A DNA stretch of 64,000 nucleotides from Neocallimastix lanati (nom. inval.) (lineage: Eukaryota; Neocallimastigomycota; Neocallimastigomycetes; Neocallimastigales; Neocallimastigaceae), in the NCBI GenBank assembly GCA_016946835.1, contig JACVTC010000093.1, positions 455,001 to 519,000 on the forward strand. The letters run 5' to 3'. The position numbers and the translations under genes were made by a program. A model generated the notes under the pieces. It was not told the origin of the DNA. It searched no databases and saw only the letters and a list, made by a program, of their open reading frames with translations. Positions 9,515 through 21,153 of this stretch are shown here, piece by piece; within the stretch, counting starts at the first letter, position 1, and each line of letters opens with the position of its first letter.

Positions 9515-11665
9515 ATGTTTAATAAAATTTTATATACTACTGCTTTAGTAGCAGCTTCATTTATTTTTAATGTTTGTGCATTTGAAATAAATTTGAATAC
9601 TTTACATTTAACTAATGCTGACAAAAATTCAAAGGTTAATTCAATGCTTGATGCTTATGGTATGAATTATGAAACTGTTCGTTTACCAGTTACTACTTTA
9701 ACCTTAGAAAACAATAATGTTGCTTTATATAATGCAATTGTTGTTGAAGATGCAACTCAAGAAATGTTAGCTACTATTAGAAATCAAATTGAAGATTATC
9801 AAAGAAAGTACAAAGTTAGAGTTGCTTACTTAAATTGTGAACCAGATCCATATTTTGGTTTCAAATCTAGTACCAAGAGTATTAGTGAAAGAGATTTTGT
9901 AGAATTAACTAAGGAAGGTTTAGAATTAGCTAAGAAATACCAAATGAATGGTAAGGACGTTAAATTTAAATCAGGTACTTGTGTTCCTAATGCTCAACAT
10001 GAATGTGATAAATACTATCATTATATGGTTGAAATCAATAATGATATTGTTCCACTTTTAAAATACAATAATACTGAAAGTTATGGTGGTGGTATTGTTA
10101 AGACTAAGGATATCGAATCGATTCACTTTTTTAATTCTAATATTGAATCTACTATCGCTCCATTTGTAGCTCACCTTTGGATTTCATGGACTAATTATGG
10201 TATTATTGATGGTTTCAGAAGACTTTACTTAAGTACTCAAGTTGATGATTTCTTTATTAGCAATCCATTCGACGCTCAAAAGGGTACCGAATTCAGAACC
10301 TCCATTCAAGATATGAAGAATCTTGCTAAATGGGAAAAAGAAATTGCCTCTGAACGTATGCCAAAGGGTTCCCAATACAAAGTTGAATTAGCTTTTAATG
10401 GTTGGTACGTTTTAAAGACTGCTGATCACAAACATAGCATTGCTGTAGATTGGACTTTATATGGAAAACCAAGAGATTATGTTAAACCTCTTTCTGAAGT
10501 AGGTAGTCACAAATTCCCAGAAGAAATTGATTCTGATTGGGATGATGCTGCTTTAAGAAAGGATGAGTTATATAATTACTTTGCTAAGAATCCAGAAGCT
10601 CAAGATGATTTCTACTGGCTTACTCATACTTTCAGTCACCATAATCTTGATTATGCTTCATACCACGATGCTGACGTTGAAATTAGTTTAAATGTTAAAA
10701 TGGCTGATGATCCATATTTAGGTATGTACAAGAGAGATTGCTTCTCTCCACATAGTATTGTTTGTCCAGAAATTAGTGGTCTTCATAATGGTCATGCTTT
10801 ACAAGCTTTTACTGCTAACAAAGTTAATTATGGTGTTGGTGATACTTCCCGTAGAGATCTTGACCCAGATAACTGGTATTTCCCACTCGTCACTAATCAA
10901 ACTACTTCTAATTTCGATGATTTCCTTATTATTCCACGTATACCAACTGAAATGTATTGGGATTGTTCTACTGTTGATCAAATCTTAACTCTCTACAAGA
11001 AAAAATCTGGAGGTAAGGAAACTACTTGGGAAGCTCATTTACAAAAGGAAGCTGATAGCCATGTTAAAAACTTTTTAGAATTGAGACATGATCCATATAT
11101 GTTCCATGAAGGTAACTTAAGAAATGCTGATGTTGGAGAATTTGATGTTCAAGGAGTTAAGGGTCAATTCGGTCTTTTACAACAATGGGTTGAAAGAATA
11201 GTTATTGAAATTAAGAAATATTTGGATTGGCCACTTATTACTAAGAAGATGGATGATCTTGTTGAAACTTATAAGACAAGAATTAGTCAAAAGCAATGTA
11301 TGCCAAAATATACTATGGTCGTTGATGATAGTTCTATGACTATTTCTGAAATTAAGGTTGCTTCCACAAATGGTGAATGTAACGTTCCATTATTTGCTAT
11401 CAGAGATACTAAATTCGATGAATCTACTGTTGATAGTATTGAACAAATTGGTGATGAACCAGCTACCGCTTGGATTAAAGCTACCACTGAACCAAAATCT
11501 GTTAAGTTCACTAACGATATTAAATGGAATGATGATTCTTTCACTGGTAAATATGTAGAATCTGTAGAATCTGTAAGATCTTCATCTAACCTTACTTATT
11601 CTGTTTCTATATTAAAGAATTGTTTATTAGCTTGTGGTATATTACTTTTCTTTTTATTAAACTAA
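9515..11665 (+). CDS. Secreted Agd3-like polysaccharide deacetylase, 716 aa
   Basis: Residues 1-22 form a signal peptide ending near VCAF. The last ~20 residues are hydrophobic (ACGILLFFLL) after a Ser/Asn-rich stretch, as in a GPI-anchored protein. The middle resembles the fungal Agd3 family (CE18 deacetylase with an N-terminal CBM87-type module). Support: QVDDFF (D244, D245) in the position of deacetylase motif 1; HTFSHH (H371, H375) as the HxxxH metal motif after FYW; and downstream conserved-looking blocks SGLHNGH, GVGDTSR and IPRIPTEMYWDC. It probably removes acetyl groups from GalNAc-containing or related polysaccharide at the cell surface; exact substrate is unknown. The gene is intronless, with cleaner codon use and higher GC than its surroundings, suggesting good expression. 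A general CE4-type deacetylase is the alternative. Confidence 0.8.
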   Translation: MFNKILYTTALVAASFIFNVCAFEINLNTLHLTNADKNSKVNSMLDAYGMNYETVRLPVTTLTLENNNVALYNAIVVEDATQEMLATIRNQIEDYQRKYKVRVAYLNCEPDPYFGFKSSTKSISERDFVELTKEGLELAKKYQMNGKDVKFKSGTCVPNAQHECDKYYHYMVEINNDIVPLLKYNNTESYGGGIVKTKDIESIHFFNSNIESTIAPFVAHLWISWTNYGIIDGFRRLYLSTQVDDFFISNPFDAQKGTEFRTSIQDMKNLAKWEKEIASERMPKGSQYKVELAFNGWYVLKTADHKHSIAVDWTLYGKPRDYVKPLSEVGSHKFPEEIDSDWDDAALRKDELYNYFAKNPEAQDDFYWLTHTFSHHNLDYASYHDADVEISLNVKMADDPYLGMYKRDCFSPHSIVCPEISGLHNGHALQAFTANKVNYGVGDTSRRDLDPDNWYFPLVTNQTTSNFDDFLIIPRIPTEMYWDCSTVDQILTLYKKKSGGKETTWEAHLQKEADSHVKNFLELRHDPYMFHEGNLRNADVGEFDVQGVKGQFGLLQQWVERIVIEIKKYLDWPLITKKMDDLVETYKTRISQKQCMPKYTMVVDDSSMTISEIKVASTNGECNVPLFAIRDTKFDESTVDSIEQIGDEPATAWIKATTEPKSVKFTNDIKWNDDSFTGKYVESVESVRSSSNLTYSVSILKNCLLACGILLFFLLN

Positions 11666-12587
11666 AATGATTAGTTTAAAGCAATAAAAATGACAAAGCA
11701 AAAAACAACATAATTAAAAATTAAAAAAAAAAATAAACTGTTTTTAAAAAACTAAAATGAATATTTTACACCAAAAATAACAAAGTAAAATCAACATAAT
11801 TAATAATCAAAAAAAAAATAATAATAATAATAATAATAATAATAAACAAAAAATAATAAAAATAAAAACGAAAAATAAAAATTAAACAAACAAACAAGCA
11901 AATCAAATAGATATATTATTTATTTTTACTTTTTATTTTTACAATAAAAATTCAATATTTTAATGTATTGTGATAATAAAAGGAAAATGAAATAATAATA
12001 GTAATACAAAAAGGAAATTCATTAAAATAAAAATTTATATTATTATTTCATCCTAAAAGTTTTATTATTAAACAAATAATAGTTATGATTAAATAATATA
12101 ATTTTAAGTTTATAATAAAATTTAATAAAAAAAAAAAAAATTTTTTTTAAATAATATGGGAATAAAAAAAAAAGTATTAAATAATATATATATATATATT
12201 TATATATAAATATTTATTTAGTGATATTTAAATAAAATAAAACTTTAAAATAAATAAATAAATAAAATAAATTATTAAAAATAAATTAAATAAATAAAAT
12301 AAAATAAAATAAAATAAAATAAAAACATTAAAAAATTATTTTATTTCTTATTTTATTAATGTATATTTATTATATATTAATAAAAGTTTATTAATTGAGA
12401 ATTTTAAAAGAAATTAGGAAGTAATTTCTCCAAAAAAAAAAAAAAAAAAAAAATATAATCAATAAGAAAGATAAAATAGTAATTAATAAAAAGTTAATTT
12501 ATAACTTTTTGTTTATTTATTTTTTTTTATTATTCTGTTATTGTTCATAAATTGAATATTAAAAATAAAGATAAATAAAAAATAAGA

Positions 12588-12705
12588 ATAAAAAATAAAA
12601 AATAAAAAATAAAAAATAAAAAATAAAAAATAAAAAATAAAAAATAAAAAATAAAAAATAAAAAATAAAAAATAAAAAATAAAAAATAAAAAATAAAAAA
12701 TAAAA
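12588..12705. repeat. (AATAAAA)n heptamer satellite
   Basis: About 16 nearly perfect 7-bp units. Confidence 0.95.
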
Positions 12706-12987
12706 AATAAATTAAAATTAAATTAAAAATAAGAAAAAAAAAATTATTAATAGATAATAATTAAGCAGCAAATAACGAAATAAAATCATAAGAATAAAGA
12801 AATATATATATATACATGTTAATATAATTTGTACATAAAATAACATGATATTTCTAAAACTTTCATTATAGGGACATTGTATTGCCTTTTCTTTTTTTAT
12901 TTTTTTTTTTTTTTTTAAATTAAAAAAATGTTTATAAATGTTTATATATTGAGTATATATTGAGATAAACTTTTAATAAATAACAAA

Positions 12988-12989
12988 AC

Positions 12990-13055
<66 letters not shown>
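12988..13055. repeat. (AAT)n microsatellite
   Basis: About 22 perfect trinucleotide units. Confidence 0.95.
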
Positions 13056-13057
<2 letters not shown>

Positions 13058-13207
13058 TTTATAGATAAAAAAAATTTTTTTTTTTTCTTTTTCTTTTCTT
13101 TTTTAAAGAATTTCATTTTTTTTTTTTTTTTTTTTTATAATAAATTATACTCCAGAGTATACTAATAATTAGAGTAATGGTGAAGATTACTATAGTTAAT
13201 AAGAAAC

Positions 13208-13243
13208 AAATAGAAAATCCATTAGTTAATGGATTTTCTATTT
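13208..13243. other. Perfect 17-bp inverted repeat (palindrome, 2-nt centre)
   Basis: AAATAGAAAATCCATTA, two bases, then its exact reverse complement. It has mixed sequence and so is unlikely to be a low-complexity accident. Another ACTAATGG follows at once. Could be a strong hairpin or a remnant of an inverted insertion. Confidence 0.9.
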
Positions 13244-13299
13244 AACTAATGGATTATGACTTGAAATAAATGGAACATTAACTATTTAAGAGAACAATA

Positions 13300-14720
13300 T
13301 AAATAGCTGTATATAAAGAAAAAAGTTTGAAAAAAGGAATAATAGATAGCAAAGGCAAGTAGGGGTTGATTATGAAGATAGGTTAAGGTTTCAGTTTCAT
13401 ACCAAGAGCATAAGTAAAAATGCTAATCCAGCCTTCATGCTTATCAATAACAATTGTAATGAATAAAATAATTTGAGGAAACTAAAATAAAAAAAAAATA
13501 CCTACTTGACCATACTTAAAATTGAATATAAGATAAATTTACCAGTTACCAAATTCAAACCAGCATTAATTAATACTCCTGATTATAGGATAATTACTAC
13601 TAATAAAGGTATTTTTACTAAGGTAATTTTGAATAACAAAAGGTAGAAATAATTAACTAACCTAAAAGAGCTGAATCATTTACCTAAAAAAAGATATTAA
13701 GATAGAAAATTGGTCTACTCATACTTTTCATACATACAATTTAATTATTTCAATAATTTTCTCTTACAAAGTATAAAACTTATTCAATAATACTAATCAC
13801 CAATGTATAAATCACTAGTACTTGAATCAAATCTATTATCTCCTGCGTTATTCAAACAAAAGGTGATGCCACCATAACCTAAAATAGCAAAAATTAAGGA
13901 AGGAATATCTAATAGTATTTTTTTTCGGGTGTGGGGCATTTCGCCAAATTGCATTTCGCCAGATTGCATTTCGCCAATTTTTTTGAAAGCATGTGGCGTA
14001 TTAAAAAAATGTAGCATTTCGCCAAATTGCAATTCGCCAAGTTGCATTTCGCCAAATTGAAAATTATTAAATAAACAAATAAATCAATAAATAAAATTAA
14101 ATATTATTAATATTGCATAAAAACAATTTTAAAAAAAATATATTTTGAATTAATATTTATTTATTTATTCATTTATTTATATCAATACTCTACTTGTCGA
14201 AATGCAACCTGGCGAAATGCAGCATTTTAATACTACGCCACTTGGCGAAATGCAACTTGGGGAAATGCAATTTGGGGAAATGCAACTCTCCCTTTTTTTT
14301 CTTGTTGAACAGTATTACCTGTGGTTCAAGAACCAACAATATGTCCAATGAAAAGTACAGGAACTAAAAAAAAGTGAATATATATATCTCTAACCAAAAA
14401 AATTTTGTTTTCAAACCAGAAATTGTTGAACTTAAAGTACTACCTATAATAAATACTAAAAAAAAAAACTAGTGCCATTATAATATCCAATATGGTCTGG
14501 TGGAGACATATATCCCAAGCACATTGAAGATTTAAAACATTAATAATATTGTATTGTACCAAAGGCCTGAAGGATACTACCTATCATTTAATAGTACAAA
14601 TGTACAGGCAAAAATACAAAATAAAGATCTGGAGACAAAGAATATTATAGCAATGAAAAAGATAGTGAACATGTGAAAATAAAGGAAGAAAATTCCATAT
14701 TCGTTAGGGTTAGGGGTAGT
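13300..14720 (-). pseudogene. Unidentified decayed higher-GC region, possibly a membrane-protein gene
   Basis: GC is above the flanks, and short open stretches on the minus strand look protein-like: 13800-13920 reads hydrophobic then GYGGITFCLNNAGDNRF, about 14330 reads VLFIGHIVGS, and about 14480-14530 reads MSPPDHIGYYNGTS. These are separated by stops and by the MITE at 13927-14292. They could be exons of a decayed multi-exon gene, or pieces of a retroelement. I recognise no family, and the boundaries are rough. Confidence 0.3.
13927..14292. mobile_element. Small MITE-like element with 15-bp repeated units in inverted arms
   Basis: Left arm (13927 to about 14060) holds six GCATTTCGCC-type units, largely 15 bp apart. 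The right arm (about 14196-14292) holds the reverse complement (GGCGAAATGCAA and variants), with an AT-rich centre. The outermost bases, GGGTGTGGGGCATTTCG and, inverted, GGGAGAGTTGCATTTC, resemble the ends of the MULE at 58173-63028. T-rich sequence on both sides prevents a firm target-duplication call. Probably a non-autonomous relative of that MULE. Confidence 0.65.
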
Positions 14721-14798
14721 AACTCATGTAATAATAGTGATACCTTAATTTATGTTATGAAATAAGATTGGTGTACAGTAGATATATTATTAATATTT

Positions 14799-14800
<2 letters not shown>

Positions 14801-14843
<43 letters not shown>

Positions 14844-14856
14844 TTATTAAACTTTT

Positions 14857-14892
<36 letters not shown>

Positions 14893-14927
14893 TTATTTAA
14901 CTTTTAGGTTTTTTTTTTTTTTTTTTC
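14801..14927. repeat. Long poly-T tracts separated by a repeated 19-bp block
   Basis: T tracts of about 40, 28 and 18 bases surround two copies of AGATTATTAAACTTTTAGG (the second with one change). The rest of 14730-15607 is AT-rich, with a lone GGTGCATTTCG motif at 15305-15315 and no gene. Confidence 0.85.
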
Positions 14928-15607
14928 CACAGTATGTTAAATATTAATAATATAATATAATTATATATAAAATTAAAGATATTTTTTTTTATATATTTTT
15001 ATTTTTAAACCAAAAAACCTTTTTTTTTTTTTTAATTAAAAATGAATTGATAAACTAAAAAAAATTTTTTTTTTTTTTTTAATAAAGTTTTATTTAATTT
15101 TATGCTAAGTTTATTTCTTTATGGTTAAGTTGTTTAAATGAAAAAAAAAAAAATTATTTTTATTAATTTCATACTAATATTAAAAGTTTAATATATATAT
15201 ATTATCAAATTCTCATTTCCAATATATATATATTAATATATAAGGGGGAAGTGAATTTAGGAGAATTCTCATAATTTTTTTTTTTTTTTTTTTTTTTTTG
15301 ATAAGGTGCATTTCGTAAAAATTTAATAAATAGATAAATAAATAATAAAATAAATAAATAATAAATTTATAATATTTAAGAAAATAAAATTATAAATAAT
15401 AAATATATAATAATATATACATAAATAAAAAATAAATAAATAATAAATAATTATAGATGTATTTTATTTTATTATATTTTTATTTATTTAATAAAAAAAA
15501 AAAAAAATAGTCAATAATTTTAGGAATTATTTATCTTTTCATAGATTATTGAATCATTAAATAAAAATAATAATTATAATAATAATAAAATAAATTTTAA
15601 TAATAAT

Positions 15608-15769
15608 TGTAAGAAGTGAATTAAGTTTAATGTATTAAAATGTAATGTATAAGTCATAATGTACTTGAATAAATTGAATGTAACATGTAAAATTAACTAT
15701 TTTGCAACTCTTTATAATAAATAAATAAATAAAGTTGACTTAATATGATCTAAATCTTATTTTCTAACA
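15608..15769 (+). repeat. Decayed 5' LTR of copy A
   Basis: Starts TGTAAGAAGTG, ends CTAACA, and aligns with the copy B LTR at GTATAAGTCATAATGTA and AACTCTTTAT. Followed by AGATTAATAGTCTTAG, a mutated version of the tRNA-Lys-type primer site. Confidence 0.65.
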
Positions 15770-17257
15770 GATTAATAGTCTTAGTGGAATCTCAATGGAC
15801 TCCTAAGAGGATTTTCTGAAAGATGAATCCTAAGCTCGGACATAAATTATATCAAGAAAAAAGTTGTTGGTATTGAAGAATGCCAAATACTCGAACAATA
15901 ACCGTGTGAAAATCTAACCTTTAGAAAATATGAAAATCGAGATATTGAAATCTCGAAATTTTGAAATTTAAGATATTTGTAATCTCCAACCAAAATTTAG
16001 GAACCGCTAAAGGAAATACTAAAAGCAATATTTAGTTTTCAAGAAATAAGTTAAGATTACCCAAAGCAAAGGATGAAGTACATTAGGATATCTTGAAGGT
16101 TCAAACTATGTTTTATTCGCCAGATGAAATACCATGTTACCTCCAATGTATGAAGGATAATTTTGAATATGCAGAAGATTTTTCTGGAAAAAATAATTAA
16201 TGATGTTGGTGTGGATAATACTAATAAACTTTTAAGTAAAATGAAAAACAATACTAATCCGCAATTTACATTTAAATCAGGCCAATCTACACAATGCTTT
16301 AAAGATGGAATTATTAAAAAGAGATGGTCCATATATACGCTCAAAGTTGGTCTTTGTATGATTCAATGAACTAATTCGAGAACACACGAGCTAATAGATG
16401 ATATTGAAGCCTGTAACTGTGATTCTGATAAGAAAGAACAAAAGTATTTTACTTTAAATGGACTAACATATTATTGAATCACAATAAACAATAATATAGA
16501 CAACACACCAACACCAGATATAAAAATAAACTTATAACTCTCATAGTTGAATGTCTTGACCTTATCGTATGAATTATGGGGAACCAATCACTGTTTCTAG
16601 TGGGTATCATAAACAGGAAGTAAGCAAAGCAGTAAAATTCAACAAATAATAATAGTCAACACACGAAAAGTGAAGTCGCGGACCTTCAACCATGTGGTGG
16701 TACTGAACATTTAAAATTTGGAGAAAAATTTTTAAAATTATACAATGCTATAATTAAATTTAAAAAATATTATCAATTTATTATTAAAAATTGTTTATGG
16801 GCACACATCAATTTACAAAAATCCAGAAAATAATCATCACGAAATTCGTTACTACGATGGTAAAAATCACGGAAATACCAAAATATCCAATTATTACTGA
16901 TGAGGTTTAAGAAAACATTAATATATGTAAAGATAAAATAGGATTAACTAATAAAGTCAGTATTTCTAATAATTCAGACCTTAATGAAGATGATGTTTGT
17001 ATTTACGATTTGCGATCCTATCGACACAGAAATAAATGATAAACCCGACCGCGATGACAATAAAGAAGTTCCTAATAATAACCTCAACTCAAGTGATGTT
17101 AACAAAATAAAATATACTTCTCTCCTAAATACTTTCAGTATATTTATAGTATTCATGATTTGGCAATTACATATTATATTTTAGAATTTTCAATATTTTG
17201 TCAATTTTTCATAAAAATTACTCCTTATGCCACTTTAAATAATATCCATTTAAATTA

Positions 17258-17293
<36 letters not shown>

Positions 17294-18125
17294 TTATTAC
17301 ATTTACACAATATTACAATAATATTCATGAAGAGAAAAACACTTAAAGCATATATTAGTGAACTATTCTCAAACATCTTTAATTAAAAAAAAAAATTTGA
17401 TATTTTATTAATTAAACTTTTGACTATTAGTAACGTAATACACTTATACATAAAGGAATCAAATATGTGATAAACTATTTCTACCTTAGAATATATGAAA
17501 TAAAATTTAATAATATATCACTTAATAAGACTTAAGCAATCATTAAAAATGGTTTTTTGTTAAACTACAAAACTTATTATTTAAAATATAGTCATTTTAA
17601 CGAGCATTAAAATACATATTAATCGTATATATATATAATATGCAACAATAATGGAGGAGACTATATGACAGAGATCCCATACAAAATAATTTAAAATATA
17701 ATATCCCAAATGTCCAAGGGAAATATAATAGAATGGTACTTCCTAGCGTGAAATGGATGCATTCTAACAATAATAGTATTATTTAACCTAGCGTGAAAAG
17801 GGTTTAGATAATTACTATTTCAATATAATCATAATGAAAACCTTTCGTGATGAAAGGTATAATAAAATAATAAATATAACCATGAGTTATATGCAAAGAG
17901 ATGACGTTTAATCCATCTGAAAACTATACTTATTGATTATATAGTATTTTAAAGTTATAATATTAAACTATTATCATTAATATTTCAATAATATGAAAAT
18001 TCAAATATATTAAATCCTTTTAAAATTTTGGATTTTAGGGGGAAGTAGGCAAAATAAAATAAAGAACTTAAAATATAAAATATTAAAGAAATGTTACTTA
18101 ACTGATTCTTTGCACTGATTATTTA
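15608..18125 (+). mobile_element. Non-coding LTR element, copy A (5' part, 3' end lost)
   Basis: Begins with a decayed LTR (15608-15769) and a degenerate primer site. It shares with copy B (45417-47552) an LTR, a leader hairpin and a long 3' internal region: 17390-18120 matches about 45955-46625, including TAATGGAGGAG, the hairpins near 17785-17921 and the purine tract TTTTAGGGGGAA at 18037-18049. Copy B's further module and its 3' LTR are missing here. The part from 15830 to 17390 has no counterpart in B and holds only short ORFs of no recognised family. Probably a decayed non-autonomous retroelement. Confidence 0.75.
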
Positions 18126-18749
18126 AAAAACTTTAATTATTTATTAATTAAAAAAATTTTTTTTCTTAAAATATTTAAATATTTAAATATTACTGTATAT
18201 TAAAACATTTTTTTTTTTAACTAGATTATTTATAAATATCGCTTTTATTAAAATTATTTAATATTTATTAAATATTAAAATATTTTTTTAAATTTTAAGT
18301 TTTTAAAAAATACTGAGCAAGAATTTAAAAGGTGTAAAAATGATCAATTAATTAGTTAAATATTATATAATAGATTTAAAAGAGGTAAAGAATAGTTATT
18401 TTAAATTATTATTATTTACCTTTTTTAAATTATTAATATTTATTTATATATATATATTATTGAAAAGTTATAAAACATTTAAAACGTGTGAAAAGATATT
18501 TTATTAATTAAAGCTTTAATTCTAATGCATATTTATTATTATTTATTTATATAATATTTATAAACATTTATTTTTTTTTAAAAAAATTTAATTTTAAATT
18601 TATTTATTTATTATATTTTTATTTATATATTTTTATTTATTTAGTTATTTATTTAAATTACATATATTATTTATTTGTTTTATTATTAATTTATATATTT
18701 TTATTTATTTAGTTATTTATTTAAATTATATTAATAAAATTAAAAATAT

Positions 18750-18784
<35 letters not shown>

Positions 18785-19071
18785 TTATTATATTGCGTCT
18801 TGCACATTATTTTTATTACATTGTATTACATTTCTATTTCACATTTCTAACAATGTTATTTTATTATATTTATTTACTCATTTATTTATTTAAAACAATT
18901 GTTTTTAATAATACACTGATTTACTTTATAATTTATTATAATATTTTTTTAATATTATTGTATATATATATTTTTTTAATTATTCTATTTAATATAGTAT
19001 TCTATTTTCTAGGGATTATGGTTAATTTTTTATCATTGTTCTTTTCAAGTAATTCTTTCTTATATTATAAC

Positions 19072-19112
<41 letters not shown>

Positions 19113-19465
19113 CATATATTTTAATTTGTTAATTAATAACTAATAAAGAAATTAAATAATAATATAATATTACTATATATTTTCTAAAAAACTTTTCTTC
19201 ATATAAAATAATATTTTTAAATTTTATAGAAAGTTTAATAATTAATACTAAAGTGTTTCAAAATAATATTCCTTTTTTTTTTTTTTGTTTGTTTTTGTTT
19301 TTTGTTTTTGTTTTCCCATTTTACGATTTAAAGTTATTTATAATATAAAATTGATAAAATTTTTAATATTGTTTGTATTTACAATTATTTTTTTTAACTT
19401 TGATTGGTTAGACTAATATATATATATATTTATGAAGCCAGAATTTCTTGAATTAGTGTAAATAT

Positions 19466-19490
<25 letters not shown>
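18126..19490. other. Gene-free AT-rich spacer
   Basis: Long T tracts and A/T repeats. A 116-codon ORF at 18793 is a run of hydrophobic A/T codons and not a credible gene. Confidence 0.7.
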
Positions 19491-19497
<7 letters not shown>

Positions 19498-19499
19498 TT

Positions 19500-19800
19500 A
19501 GACATATATAATGAGTACCTATCTCCCATTATGACCATAATAGATATAACTGTTATGTGTGATATACTGGCATACCAGTACAGCATCCCCCCTCCACACG
19601 TCGTTACACGTCTGCCTGAGGCTGTATTCCCTAACATTTTTACATATATCTCCATTGACTACTATCATCGGAATAGGAACCATTCACCCCTCCAGTGGGT
19701 GTAATCATTGGCCTGAGGACATAATATCATTAGTGCCTATGATTAAGATGCAGTGTAGTATCGCAGGGGTTGCGTTCAATGACAAAGGAATGTAAATTTT
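19500..19800. other. Isolated GC-richer patch of unknown origin
   Basis: About 300 bp with far higher GC than the surroundings. On the minus strand one frame is protein-like (SLNATPAILHCILIIGTND, then after two TGA codons MVPIPMIVVNGD and later ITHNSYIYYGHNG). The plus strand is also open for 78 codons from 19559. I recognise neither. It may be a gene remnant, a captured fragment or part of a decayed element. Confidence 0.5.
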
Positions 19801-20794
19801 TAATATTGGTTAGTTTTTATAAATTTAACCACAATAGGTTGTCGATAATGTTTATTCATATAGATAAAAAAATAAATAATTAAAATAAAAAAAAAAAATA
19901 TATTTATATTTATGTATATAATATAATAAATGAATCGTTTTTAACAAATAAATATTTAAATAAATAAATAAAATAATAATTATATAAATAAATAAAATAA
20001 TAAATATAAAGGTTTATTGAGAATATATGGACATATATATATAAATATTCTATAATATTAAAATAAATGTTTTTTTTTTTTTTTTTTTTTAATTCAGAAA
20101 TTGGAAAAAAAAAAATAAAAAAAAAAAAAAAAACCTAAAAGTATTTATATATAATAATTATGGATAAAATTTTAAATTCATAAAAATTATTATTTATAAT
20201 TTATATAAATTAATTATGAAAGTTTCATTATAATTTAAATAAAAATTTTGTTGTATTACATAAACACATAAACTAATATATAATTTATATTTAAATAAAA
20301 TTAATAATGCGTTTTATATTTTTTAAAAATTTTATTTACATATATAATTTTTTTTTTTTTAATTTTATTACAATTAATTATACATATAGATTTATTTAAT
20401 ATTTAATATTTCATTTTTTTTTTACATATTATTAATATTAATTCAAAGTAATTATTATAATCAGTAATAATTGATAATAATATCCATAATATAAAGAATG
20501 TTCATTTCATGAATATTAATTTTTTAATATTAATAAAAATAATTATAATTATAATATAATATAGTTATTAATTAGTTAACTATTTAAAAATTTTCTATTT
20601 GGTGTTTCGTTGTTTCGTAATAATATTTTATAAAAATATTATATATATTGAATTTTTTATCTTTTTTAATGATTTTATTTTATATTTTTTAAAATATAAA
20701 TTGTTGTTATTTTTTATTTTTAAGATAGAAAATATTATTATATTTTTGATATTTATGTGATTTTTAAATTTTTTAATTATTATTTTTAATAATG

Positions 20795-20835
<41 letters not shown>

Positions 20836-21153
20836 TATAATTTTGCTTATTAGTTTTTATTTTATTATTTTTATTATTATTTTCAATTTTTTAATTTTAT
20901 TTTAATTTTTAATTTTTAATTTTTACTTTTTACTTTTTTTTTTTTTTTTTTTTTTGATTGATTTTTTTGATTTTTACTTTTTGTTAATTTATTTATAACG
21001 TTAATTTTTATTGATTTAATTTTTATTGATTTAATTTTTATCGATTTGAATTTAATTGAAATTTAATAATTTTATTGATTTTTATTGATTTATATTTTGT
21101 TTATTTATATATATATATATATATTTTTTTTTCTTTTCTTTTTAATAAAAGTT
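19801..21153. other. Gene-free AT-rich spacer
   Basis: T tracts (for example 20798-20832) and A/T repeats; the last ~150 bases belong to the inverted repeat. No other feature seen. Confidence 0.7.

Larger units (their letters stand above)
11666..13140. other. Gene-free AT-rich spacer
   Basis: Downstream flank of the deacetylase. Holds A/T tracts, (AATAAAA)n at 12588-12705 and (AAT)n at 12988-13055. Nothing else was recognised. Confidence 0.7.

Noticed and set aside
13793-14047. 84-codon minus-strand ORF as a gene
   Set aside because: Its N-terminal half (repeated GEMQ-type residues) is the translation of the 15-bp MITE units; only the C-terminal part may be old coding sequence.
16057-16369. 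Overlapping ORFs on both strands in element A
   Set aside because: Short, mutually antisense, with no recognised motif and absent from copy B; no support as genes.
18793-19143. 116-codon hydrophobic ORF
   Set aside because: Only A/T-rich Phe/Leu/Ile/Tyr codons with a poly-Phe run from a T tract; no family features.
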